DNA of 31,375 bases from CAYJPV01 sp964396055. Lineage in GTDB: Bacteria; Acidobacteriota; Vicinamibacteria; Vicinamibacterales; JAKQTR01. The stretch lies in the NCBI GenBank assembly GCA_964396055.1, contig CAYNDV010000041.1, forward strand, positions 1 through 31,375, given 5' to 3'. Below the pieces are notes generated by a model that had not been told where the DNA came from, ran no database searches, and worked only from the letters and a program-made list of their open reading frames with translations. Positions 1-6,591 of the stretch are shown here, piece by piece. Numbering within the stretch: position 1 is the first letter of the stretch; every line of letters starts with the position of its first letter. A program made the position numbers and the translations under genes.

Positions 1-289
1 GGTTCTGGATGTCGGCGTACCGCTTGAACGCCTCGTGTACCACGCGCGGGCTCGGGCAGACGCCCCCGTTGTTCAAGTTGATGAGCGTGCGGTCCAGCGT
101 GAAGGCGCTCTGGATCTCCCGCCAGTACGATTCGTCCTGCGCCACGTCGTCGGCCGTCCGGCCCGCCACCGCCTGCGACGCTTCCAGCACGCGGGTGAGG
201 CCGTCGGCCCCGAACGCGGCGAACGCCGCCGACCCGCCCAGACTGCTGCGCAATGTGGAAGACAGGAACGCGCGGCGCGATGGCATCAT
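1..289 (-). CDS. Class-V aminotransferase-fold PLP enzyme with Tat-type signal (partial)
   Basis: Only the N-terminal 96 residues are in the window; the gene runs off the left edge. The protein starts MMPSRRAFLSS, which fits a twin-arginine signal (S-R-R-x-F-L), followed by an Ala/Gly-rich stretch. The segment LINLNNGGVCPSPRVV is typical of the entry strand of class-V aminotransferases of the isopenicillin-N epimerase/cysteine desulfurase-like group. The PLP lysine is outside the window, so activity and substrate cannot be judged. The start at 289 is preceded by AGGAG at 5 nt; the adjacent ATG at 286 is equally possible with 8 nt spacing. Export of a folded, cofactor-loaded enzyme to the periplasm would explain the Tat signal. 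The fold assignment is fairly sure; the substrate is unknown. Confidence 0.75.
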   Translation of the reverse strand, partial: MMPSRRAFLSSTLRSSLGGSAAFAAFGADGLTRVLEASQAVAGRTADDVAQDESYWREIQSAFTLDRTLINLNNGGVCPSPRVVHEAFKRYADIQN

Positions 290-310
290 CGTTCTCCTGT
301 GATCGTGTCC

Positions 311-366
311 GCCCAACGGCCCCGTGCTGTCCGAACGGCCCAATGGCCCAACGGCCGAACGGCCTT
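311..366. repeat. GCCGAACG/GCCCAACG-type intergenic repeat, copy 1
   Basis: Degenerate repeats of the 8-mer family GAACGGCC / CAACGGCC / CAATGGCC fill the gap between the start of the class-V aminotransferase and the stop codon of the ACT protein. The same family recurs at 9705-9868 and 16683-16722. It ends 4 nt from the stop of the ACT gene. Confidence 0.7.
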
Positions 367-369
367 CCA

Positions 370-753
370 TCAGATGCCCGACGCAGCCGATGCCTTCTGC
401 ACGTCAGGCACGCCAATGACGACCGCCGCCATCGCGTTGCCCTCGACGGCCGTGCAGTACAGGTACTCCACGTTGATGCGGGCGTCGCTCAACAGGCGCG
501 CCAGCCGGCCGAGGGACCCGGGGTCGTTGGGCACCACCGTATAGAGCACGTCGCGCTGCTCGACCTGCATCCGCTGCTCGCGCAGGAGCGACGCGGCGTG
601 CAGGGGGTTGTCGACGATCAGCCGGAGGATCCCGACGGCCTCGAGCTGGAACGCCAGGATGTTCACCTTCTCACCCGACAGGAACATGCACACCCGGGCG
701 GCCGACCCCGGAACGTTCTGGAGCCGAAGGTTCAGTTCTGTGCGGATGGCCAT
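370..753 (-). CDS. Tandem ACT-domain protein
   Basis: A 127-residue protein made of two ACT-like halves and nothing else. The first half is about residues 3-65 (ELNLRLQNVPGSAARVCMFL, then ILRLIVDNP). The second is about 70-125 (VLYTVVPNDPGSLGRLARLL, then NVEYLYCT, then AAVVIGVPDV). ACT domains bind amino acids or other small ligands, and stand-alone tandem forms are usually regulatory. The reading frame stays open 27 codons further upstream, but that part is low-complexity and lies in the tandem repeat at 774-801. I therefore take the ATG at 753, which opens directly into the first beta strand. The gene is divergent from an aminotransferase, which suggests but does not show a role in amino-acid metabolism. 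The ligand is unknown. Confidence 0.8.
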   Translation of the reverse strand: MAIRTELNLRLQNVPGSAARVCMFLSGEKVNILAFQLEAVGILRLIVDNPLHAASLLREQRMQVEQRDVLYTVVPNDPGSLGRLARLLSDARINVEYLYCTAVEGNAMAAVVIGVPDVQKASAASGI

Positions 754-773
754 GCTCGGGATTCTACACCCAG

Positions 774-801
774 CCCCTGGCCCCTGGCCCGTGGCCCCTA
801 T
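774..801. repeat. 7-bp tandem repeat (CCCCTGG)
   Basis: Four units of 7 bp (CCCCTGG, CCCCTGG, CCCGTGG, CCCCTAT) lie in the short divergent gap between the ACT gene and the aminotransferase. The period matches other arrays in the window whose sequence is different. Confidence 0.7.
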
Positions 802-806
802 AAGAT
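799..806 (+). promoter_or_regulatory. Possible -10 element before the aminotransferase
   Basis: TATAAGAT lies at the end of the 7-bp array, about 27 nt before the ATG at 833. It is one of the few AT-rich octamers in the gap. No convincing -35 box is seen, so this is a weak call. Confidence 0.3.
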
Positions 807-832
807 ACCGGTAGCCCCCGCGAGGTCCCGTC

Positions 833-2050
833 ATGCCGAATGCCGTCCCTGCTCAGATTCCCGTCGCCGCCCGCGTCGCCGGGTTCACGTACGCGATCCG
901 CAACATCGTGGCCGAGGCGAAAAAGGTCGAAGCCACAGGCCGCACCGTCAAGTACCTCAATATCGGCGATCCGATTCCCTTCGGGTTCAAGACGCCCGCC
1001 CACATGATCGAGGCCGTCGCCCGCGCCATCCGCGAGGGTCACAACGGGTACGGTCCGTCGCCGGGCATCCAGGAAGCGCGCGAGGCTGTGGCCGACGACT
1101 ACTCGGCCCGCGGCGTGCCCATGAGCCCCGAACGCGTGTTCCTGACTTCGGGCACGTCCGAGGGCATTGAACTGGTGCTCAACGCCCTCGCGAACCCGGG
1201 CGACCGGGTGCTGGTGCCGATGCCGACCTATCCCCTGTACACGGCGGTCACCGCCAAGATCGGGGCCGAGGCGGCCTACTACCGCAAGGACCCGAATCAC
1301 GGCTGGCTGCCCGACCTGGATCACATCCGATCGCTCATCACGCCGAACACGCGGGCCCTGGTCGTCATCGATCCCAACAACCCCACCGGCGCGATCTACC
1401 CGGACCACGTCCGCCGCGAGCTCATCGCGCTGGCGCGCGCCCACGGCTTCGTGCTGCTGGCCGACGAGGTGTACGGCGATCTCGCCTACCACGGCCCGAC
1501 GACGCCGATGGCCACGCTGGACCTGGATGCGCCCGTGATTTCGTTCGGCAGCCTGTCGAAGGCCTACCTCGCACCGGGGTGGCGCGCGGGATGGATGGCC
1601 GTGGGCGCGAGCCCGTCGATGACCGACGTGATTGCCGCCATCCGCAAGCTGACCGATGGCCGCCTGTGCTCGACCGTGCCGATGCAGTACGCCATCACGG
1701 CCGCGTTGCGCGGCGACAAGTCGCACCAGGAGGTCTTCCGGCGCGAATTGCGCGAGCGGGCCGACGTGACCGTGTCGATGCTCAACGCCATCCCGGGCAT
1801 CACCTGCGTTGCCCCGCAGGGCGCGTTCTACGCCATGCCCAGGGTGACGCTGCCGCCCGGCCGGACCGACGAAGACTACGTGCTGTCCCTGCTGCGCGAG
1901 GCGGGCGTGCTCTGCGTGCACGGCTCCGGGTTCGGCACCGTCCCGGAGGACGGGTTCTTCCGCGTCGTCTTCCTCGCGTCGCCGGCCGAACTGCGGGGCA
2001 TCTACGAGGCCATGGCCGCGTTCACGAGGGAGTACCTCGCCAGGGGCTAG
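833..2050 (+). CDS. Class-I/II PLP aminotransferase (alanine/aspartate transaminase-like)
   Basis: A full-length fold-type I aminotransferase of 405 residues, the usual family size. It shows GYGPSPGIQEAREA (73-86), SGTSEGIE (106-113) near the cofactor phosphate site, DPNNPTGAIYP with NPTG (180-190), DEVYGD with Asp211 and Tyr214 contacting PLP, and SFGSLSKAYLAPGWRAGW with Lys243 as the Schiff-base lysine and Arg251 for phosphate binding. The N-terminal YLNIGDP and overall pattern resemble AlaA-type alanine transaminases (pyruvate plus glutamate to alanine plus 2-oxoglutarate) more than AspC, but substrate cannot be fixed from sequence alone. It is cytoplasmic, with no signal peptide. The next gene starts 22 bp downstream on the same strand and may be co-transcribed, although its function looks unrelated. 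Confidence 0.9.
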   Translation: MPNAVPAQIPVAARVAGFTYAIRNIVAEAKKVEATGRTVKYLNIGDPIPFGFKTPAHMIEAVARAIREGHNGYGPSPGIQEAREAVADDYSARGVPMSPERVFLTSGTSEGIELVLNALANPGDRVLVPMPTYPLYTAVTAKIGAEAAYYRKDPNHGWLPDLDHIRSLITPNTRALVVIDPNNPTGAIYPDHVRRELIALARAHGFVLLADEVYGDLAYHGPTTPMATLDLDAPVISFGSLSKAYLAPGWRAGWMAVGASPSMTDVIAAIRKLTDGRLCSTVPMQYAITAALRGDKSHQEVFRRELRERADVTVSMLNAIPGITCVAPQGAFYAMPRVTLPPGRTDEDYVLSLLREAGVLCVHGSGFGTVPEDGFFRVVFLASPAELRGIYEAMAAFTREYLARG

Positions 2051-2072
2051 CGGCCGGGGGCGGGAGGCTGGC

Positions 2073-4043
2073 GTGTTCACTCCACTGCGCGTCGCCGCCG
2101 CCTACCTGCTGGCCGCCGTCGCGATGACGTGGCCGCTCGCCGCCGGGCTCACGCGCGACGTGCCGTGGGACCTGGGCGACCCGCTGCTGAACATCTACAT
2201 CCTGCGGTGGACCGCCGACCAGGCGTTGGCGTTCCTGGCCGGCGACGGACAGGCCCTGGCGCGCTACTGGCACCCGGGCCTGTTCCATCCCGAACCCCTG
2301 GCGCTCGCGTGGTCCGAGCACCTCACGCCGCAGATGCTGCAGGCGTTGCCGGTCCTGGCCGTCACCGGCAACGGTATCCTGGCCTACAACCTCCTCTTCC
2401 TCTCCACGTTCGTGCTGTCCGGCCTTGGCCTGTTCCTGCTCGTGCGCGAGTGGACGGGCCGGCCCGCCGCGGCGTTTGTCGCGGGGCTGATCTTCGCGTT
2501 TGCGCCGTACCGCATCGGTCAGTTCTCGCACCTGCAGGTGCTGTCGGCCCAGTGGATGCCCTTCGTCCTGTTCGGGCTGGCCCGCTACTTCGCCGCCGGC
2601 GGATGGCGGCCCCTGGCCCTGGCTGCCACGGCCCTGGTGCTCAACAACCTCTCGTGCGGCTACTACCTGCTGTATTTCGCGCCGTTCGCCGGCCTCTACA
2701 TCGCCTGGGAGGTGTCGCGGCGCGCGTGCTGGCGGGATGCGCGGATGTGGGGGCAACTGGCAGCCGCCGCGGCCGGGACGGCCGCGGCCACGCTGCCGTT
2801 CCTGCTGCCCTACGCGGCCGTGCGCGCCCGGGGGTTCGAGCCGAGACCGATGGCTGAAGTGGCAGCGTTCTCGGCCGATGTGTACGGCTACCTCACGGCC
2901 CATCCTCTGAACCGCGTATGGGGCTCGGTCGCCCAGGCGTTCCCGAGGGCCGAGGGTGAGTTGTTTCCAGGCGCGATTCCCGTGCTGCTGGTGCTCGTGG
3001 CCCTTGCCGCCGCCGTGAATCAATCCCGGATTGATTCATGCAATCGAACACCGAAATGTATAAATCAATCCGGGATTGATTGGCGGCGGGGGGCGGCGTA
3101 CCTGGCGCTCGCCGTCTGCGTCGCGCACGTGCTTTTGCTCAAGGTTCTCGTGTTCACCGGCGGCGTGGCCGTGAAGGTGGCCGGGTTTCCGCTGCGCGCG
3201 TCGAGCCCCGGCCGGACGCTGCTCATCGCCGTCGTCACCGGAAGTGTGGCCCTCGCCTTGATGCCCGGTTGGCGCGCGCTGGCGAGCCGGGCGTGGCGCT
3301 CGCCGCTCGCCCTCGCGATCGCCGGCATCTGGCTCGCGTGGACCCTGTCGCTCGGACCCCGCCCGTCGGCGATGGGACGCCCGTTCGCCGACTGGGGGCC
3401 GTATGCGTGGCTGCACGCCGGCGTACCCGGCTTCGACGGCTTGCGCGTCCCGGCACGGTTCGCGATGATCGTCGCGCTGTTCACGGCGGCGGCGGCCGGG
3501 TACGGCGCGGCCGCCATCGAGCGGCTGCGCCGCGGATCGGGGCTGGCGCTCGCAGCGGTGTGCGTCGCGTTCCTGGCTGAAGCGACCGCCGCGCCCCTGC
3601 TTGTCAACGGCACCTCACCGCTCGCGGGCGTGGTCACTCCGCAGGGCCGCATCGGCGGGGAACTCGGCGCGCAGCCGATCCACCGGCGGGTGGCCGCGCT
3701 GCCAGCCGGCAGCGTCCTGGCCGAGTTCCCCTTCGGCGTCGACGACTACGAACTGCGCTACATGCTGGCCTCGCTCACGCACGGCAAACCCCTGCTCAAC
3801 GGGTACAGCGGAGGGTTTCCCACCACGTACATGAGGTACCGGGCCAGACTCGGACGGGTACTCGACGACCCCGACGGCGCCTGGCAGGCCCTGCTGACCT
3901 CCCCCGCCACCCACGTCATCGTCCACGAGGGGATCTACCTGAACGGCGAGGGCGCGCGCGTCACCCGGGATTTCATCACCCGCGGAGCCAGGGAACTGGC
4001 GCGGGACGGGGGAGATGTCCTGCTGGCCGTGATCAGGCGGTGA
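2073..4043 (+). CDS. Large polytopic membrane protein, GT-C glycosyltransferase-like
   Basis: A 656-residue protein with roughly ten or more hydrophobic segments. The first loop after TM1 contains DVPWDLGDPLLNIYILRW, an acidic loop in the position where GT-C glycosyltransferases carry catalytic or metal-binding acidic residues. A second characteristic loop is FAFAPYRIGQFSHLQVLSAQWMP. The C-terminal part (about 540-656) is a soluble, probably periplasmic domain (LAEFPFGVDDYELRYML...HVIVHEGIY). Layout and motifs fit lipid-linked-sugar glycosyltransferases or their inactive relatives, but I cannot name a family with certainty. The start is GTG, chosen because GGGAGG lies 6 nt upstream. Residues 316-337 (NQSRIDSCNRTPKC...) are encoded by an AT-rich inverted repeat that interrupts otherwise GC-rich sequence, between hydrophobic segments. 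The frame is kept. Confidence 0.7.
   Translation: MFTPLRVAAAYLLAAVAMTWPLAAGLTRDVPWDLGDPLLNIYILRWTADQALAFLAGDGQALARYWHPGLFHPEPLALAWSEHLTPQMLQALPVLAVTGNGILAYNLLFLSTFVLSGLGLFLLVREWTGRPAAAFVAGLIFAFAPYRIGQFSHLQVLSAQWMPFVLFGLARYFAAGGWRPLALAATALVLNNLSCGYYLLYFAPFAGLYIAWEVSRRACWRDARMWGQLAAAAAGTAAATLPFLLPYAAVRARGFEPRPMAEVAAFSADVYGYLTAHPLNRVWGSVAQAFPRAEGELFPGAIPVLLVLVALAAAVNQSRIDSCNRTPKCINQSGIDWRRGAAYLALAVCVAHVLLLKVLVFTGGVAVKVAGFPLRASSPGRTLLIAVVTGSVALALMPGWRALASRAWRSPLALAIAGIWLAWTLSLGPRPSAMGRPFADWGPYAWLHAGVPGFDGLRVPARFAMIVALFTAAAAGYGAAAIERLRRGSGLALAAVCVAFLAEATAAPLLVNGTSPLAGVVTPQGRIGGELGAQPIHRRVAALPAGSVLAEFPFGVDDYELRYMLASLTHGKPLLNGYSGGFPTTYMRYRARLGRVLDDPDGAWQALLTSPATHVIVHEGIYLNGEGARVTRDFITRGARELARDGGDVLLAVIRR
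3018..3081. repeat. AT-rich palindromic element inserted in frame in a coding sequence
   Basis: The left arm AATCAATCCCGGATTGATT (3018-3036) and right arm AATCAATCCGGGATTGATT (3063-3081) are exact reverse complements over 19 bp. Each arm is itself nearly palindromic, and 26 bp of AT-rich sequence separates them. GC-rich flanks (CCGCCG before, CGGCGG after) extend the pairing with two mismatches. The base composition is unlike the surrounding gene. The element encodes 21-22 residues of the membrane protein without a stop codon. Confidence 0.9.
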
Positions 4044-4396
4044 GCCGCAGGCCGTTGGTGCCCCACGAAACCCGGCAGGACTCAGCCGCGGATCCCACAC
4101 GCGGCGTTGCCCGGAAGATCCCACTTCTACACACCGTGTAGCAGGACCGCTGCGCGTCACTGCACGGATCGGCACGATCACGCGGATTCCGGCCTGATTT
4201 CGCGCGATCGGGGGTACGCCAGCCCTGTGATCGGTTCTTGCTAGGGGATCGGTCGGGTCGGCTGGACGCTTCGGCGCCGTGGCTGCGGGTCAACCCGGCA
4301 TCGCCGGGGGCAACACGGCATGAAGGTCGTCCGGCCTGGTTCGGGCACCCGTCCGGCCCATCGGCCGGGCCGTCCCGGGTCGTTGTGGAGGCCACC
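4044..4396. other. Intergenic stretch with no recognised gene
   Basis: About 350 bp lie between the membrane protein and the small DUF5658 gene. It holds a perfect 6-bp inverted repeat at 4127-4141 and several GC-rich stem candidates close to the downstream gene, such as CCGGCATCGCCGG near 4305. I tested it by eye against the GEMM (c-di-GMP) and cobalamin riboswitch consensus and found no match. It may be a long 5' leader. Confidence 0.5.
4127..4141. promoter_or_regulatory. Inverted repeat CTACAC-N3-GTGTAG, possible operator
   Basis: A perfect 6-bp dyad with a 3-nt spacer in the gap upstream of the DUF5658 gene. The size suits a dimeric repressor site, but only this copy was noticed and no cognate regulator can be named. 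Confidence 0.25.
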
Positions 4397-4717
4397 GTGA
4401 CACGCCGCTGGATGCACAGACCGTCGCGGTTCGGAGATGCTGCCATCGTCCTGTTCCTGGTCGCGCAGGCGGCCGATGGCGCATTCACCTACATCGGCGT
4501 CCGGATGCTGGGCCTCGGCATCGAGGCCAACCCGCTCATCCTGACGTTGATGGTCACCATCGGCGCCGCGCCCGCGCTGCTCGGCGCCAAGGTCCTGGCC
4601 GCCGTGTGCGGCATCTCACTGCACCTGCTCGGGGTGCATCGCATTGTCGCGTTCCTCACCGCCCTGTACATGGCCGGGGCCGTGGCTCCCTGGGTGGGGC
4701 TGCTGGCGATTCATTGA
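4397..4717 (+). CDS. DUF5658-like small membrane protein
   Basis: A 106-residue protein with three hydrophobic helices: about 14-32 with AADGAFTYIGV, about 45-73, and about 83-104. The first helix carries D-x-x-x-T-Y-I-G and is followed by GIEANPLI, the signature I associate with DUF5658, a family of short integral membrane proteins of unknown function. The frame is open further upstream to 4238. I choose the GTG at 4397 because GGAGG sits exactly 5 nt before it and the upstream extension is not hydrophobic or conserved-looking. No function can be assigned. A hairpin follows 6 nt after the stop. Confidence 0.7.
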   Translation: MTRRWMHRPSRFGDAAIVLFLVAQAADGAFTYIGVRMLGLGIEANPLILTLMVTIGAAPALLGAKVLAAVCGISLHLLGVHRIVAFLTALYMAGAVAPWVGLLAIH

Positions 4718-4723
4718 CGCGTG

Positions 4724-4741
4724 GCAGGGCTGAAGCCCTGC
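4724..4741. repeat. GGCTGAAGCC-type hairpin, possible terminator
   Basis: GCAGGGCT-GA-AGCCCTGC is a perfect 8-bp inverted repeat, 6 nt after the DUF5658 stop codon. No T-run follows, so intrinsic termination is uncertain. The core GGCTGAAGCC is the reverse complement of GGCTTCAGCC found three times at 28084-28175, so it may be a dispersed repeat rather than a terminator. Confidence 0.5.
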
Positions 4742-4756
4742 ACTACATTTCCTTCA

Positions 4757-4856
4757 CGACACCGCCCTGCACGGCTCTGCCCTGCACGGCTCTGCACGGC
4801 ACGCGCTCCACCACACCGCCCTGCACGGCTCTGCACAGCGCGGCCCTGCACGGCAC
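4757..4856. repeat. CCCTGCACGGCTCTG tandem repeats
   Basis: The 15-mer CCCTGCACGGCTCTG occurs at 4765-4779, 4780-4794 and 4819-4833, with shorter CTGCACGG copies between and after. The block ACACCGCCCTGCACGG recurs 54 bp apart, so there is a short unit nested within a longer one. It lies in the gap between the DUF5658 gene and the convergent aldehyde dehydrogenase. Confidence 0.75.
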
Positions 4857-4939
4857 TTGCGGTTCGCGGTTTCGTGGCGTCCGACTTCCCTCGACGTCGC
4901 TCGGGACAAGTCAGCTGGACGCCTGCTGGTGCTGTCTCT

Positions 4940-6367
4940 CTAGGTCCTGGTGTATCGCTTCAGCGCGTCACCGGCCCCCAGGCTTCCGTCCAGGGTCGCC
5001 TCGCGGACGTCGAGCCAACGGGCGTTCGGCCGCAGGCGCGCCACGCGGTGGATGTTGAGCAGGTGGTCGGTGGTGATGTTGTCGGTGGTGACGTTACCGG
5101 CGCCCGTACCGCAGGCGAGGGTGAGCGACGGGCGCAGGCAGTTGAAGATGCCGCCGATGGCGCCCTGAGTGGTCGGCTGATTCACGAGGATCCGCGACAC
5201 CTCGAACTGCGCGAAGTCGCCGACGACGGTTTCGTCGTCGGCGTACACCGCCACGGTGTGCCCGATGCCGCCCCGCCGCGTCACCGCGCGGCACACCTCC
5301 AGCGACTCCGCGTACGATTCGCACGTGTAGAGCGCGAGCACGGGCATGAGGATCTCATGCGACAGCGGATGCGCGGGGCCCACGCCCGAACACTCGGCCA
5401 CCACCAGCCGCGTTCCGGCCGGCACGTCGAAGCCGGCCCGCGCGGCCAGGACCGCGGCCGGCTGCCCGACGGCCTCCGGCCGCATCCGCGCATGTTCGAT
5501 GTCGAAGCACACGGGCCCCAGGCGCTGCGTTTCGGCGGGGCTGCAGAAGTAGGCACCCCGCTCCTCCATGAGAGCCCGCAGGCGGGCCGCCACGCCGTGT
5601 TCGACGACCAGTGCCTGCTCGCTGGCGCACACCGTGCCGTTGTCGAACGTCTTCGAGTGAACGATTGACGAGGCGGCATGCGGGAGGTCGGCAGAGTGGT
5701 GCACGTACACCGGCACGTTGCCGGGTCCTACTCCGTACGACGGCGTCCCGGATCGCTGCGCCAGTTCGACGATCCCGGTCGTGCCGGTGGCCAGGATGAG
5801 GGCGAGCGACGGATGCCGCATCACCGCCTCGAGGTGATCCGTGCCGCCGCGGGTCATCACCTGGATGACGTGCGGTGGGGCGCCGGCGGCCTCGGCGGCG
5901 GACAGCAGGATGCGCGCGGTCTCGCGCACGCAGCGCCGCGCGGCCCGGTGCGGACTGATGATGAGCGGGTTGCGCGTCTTCAGGCAGATGAGCGCCTTGA
6001 AGATGGCCGTGGATGTGGGGTTGGTCAGCGGGACGGTGCCGAGCACGGGTCCGCGCGGCTGCGCCACTTCGGTGAGGCCGGCCCCTGGATCGTGGCGGAT
6101 CTCGCCGACGGTCCTGCGGTGGCGGATGTCCTGATAGACCAGCAGGCTGGCCCACGCGTTCTTCAGGACCTTGTGCTCGTAGACGCCGATGCCCGTCTCG
6201 TCGATCGCCAGCCGGGCCAGGTGCGCCCGCGCCTCGTAGGCGGCCTCGAAGACGGCGTGCACCACGCCGTCCACCTGTGCCTGGTCGAACGCCCGGAAGA
6301 CGTCGGCGGCGCCGGCGGCGCGGGCGAGCAGTTCGTCGGCGTCATGCTTCGGTTCGATCTGGGACAT
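4940..6367 (-). CDS. CoA-acylating aldehyde dehydrogenase
   Basis: A 475-residue aldehyde dehydrogenase superfamily member of the acylating branch (EutE/PduP/AdhE N-domain type), which interconverts an aldehyde, CoA and NAD+ with acyl-CoA and NADH. Visible motifs are PRGPVLGTVPLTNPTST (104-120), TGTTGIVELA (194-203), GVGPGNVPVYV (212-222), and FDNGTVCASEQALVV with catalytic Cys247. The glycine-rich PSLTLACGTGAGNVTTDNIT near the C terminus is shared with acetaldehyde dehydrogenases. I chose the ATG at 6367; the open frame extends 27 codons upstream but reads as Arg/Pro-rich filler. The gene is divergent from a CoA-transferase-like gene, which suggests paired acyl-CoA chemistry. No microcompartment shell gene is in the window and no encapsulation peptide is obvious. 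The exact aldehyde is uncertain; acetaldehyde is the first guess. Confidence 0.85.
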   Translation of the reverse strand: MSQIEPKHDADELLARAAGAADVFRAFDQAQVDGVVHAVFEAAYEARAHLARLAIDETGIGVYEHKVLKNAWASLLVYQDIRHRRTVGEIRHDPGAGLTEVAQPRGPVLGTVPLTNPTSTAIFKALICLKTRNPLIISPHRAARRCVRETARILLSAAEAAGAPPHVIQVMTRGGTDHLEAVMRHPSLALILATGTTGIVELAQRSGTPSYGVGPGNVPVYVHHSADLPHAASSIVHSKTFDNGTVCASEQALVVEHGVAARLRALMEERGAYFCSPAETQRLGPVCFDIEHARMRPEAVGQPAAVLAARAGFDVPAGTRLVVAECSGVGPAHPLSHEILMPVLALYTCESYAESLEVCRAVTRRGGIGHTVAVYADDETVVGDFAQFEVSRILVNQPTTQGAIGGIFNCLRPSLTLACGTGAGNVTTDNITTDHLLNIHRVARLRPNARWLDVREATLDGSLGAGDALKRYTRT

Positions 6368-6591
6368 GGGACGCGGCACCGGATGCGGGCGAGCGTACGC
6401 CCGGGGCCTGCGTAGCCTATGGCAGGTGCCCGCCGAGCGCAACACCACCTGTGCCCACCGCCTGTGCCCGACCGGCTCGACAGGCGCCCGCTGGAGGCCG
6501 GCCGCTGCGGGCCGGCCATTTGCCAGCCGGGGTCCGTGGAGACCAGAATGGCGTCGCCCCGCGCCGCCCGCCCGGGACCCCGGAGAGACCC
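6368..6591. promoter_or_regulatory. Divergent intergenic region with dyads
   Basis: About 220 bp separate the aldehyde dehydrogenase from the CoA-transferase fusion. It contains GGGCG-N6-CGCCC at 6387-6402 and two GGCCGGCC copies at 6496-6503 and 6510-6517 that can pair with each other. These could be operators or leader structure for the divergent genes; no promoter box is clear. Confidence 0.3.

Noticed and set aside
4044..4396. GEMM or cobalamin riboswitch
   Set aside because: The conserved cores of these riboswitches could not be found in the stretch.
4606..5058. Plus-strand reading frame through the CTGCACGG repeats
   Set aside because: It is repeat-derived and overlaps the DUF5658 gene and the 3' end of the aldehyde dehydrogenase; no domain or RBS.
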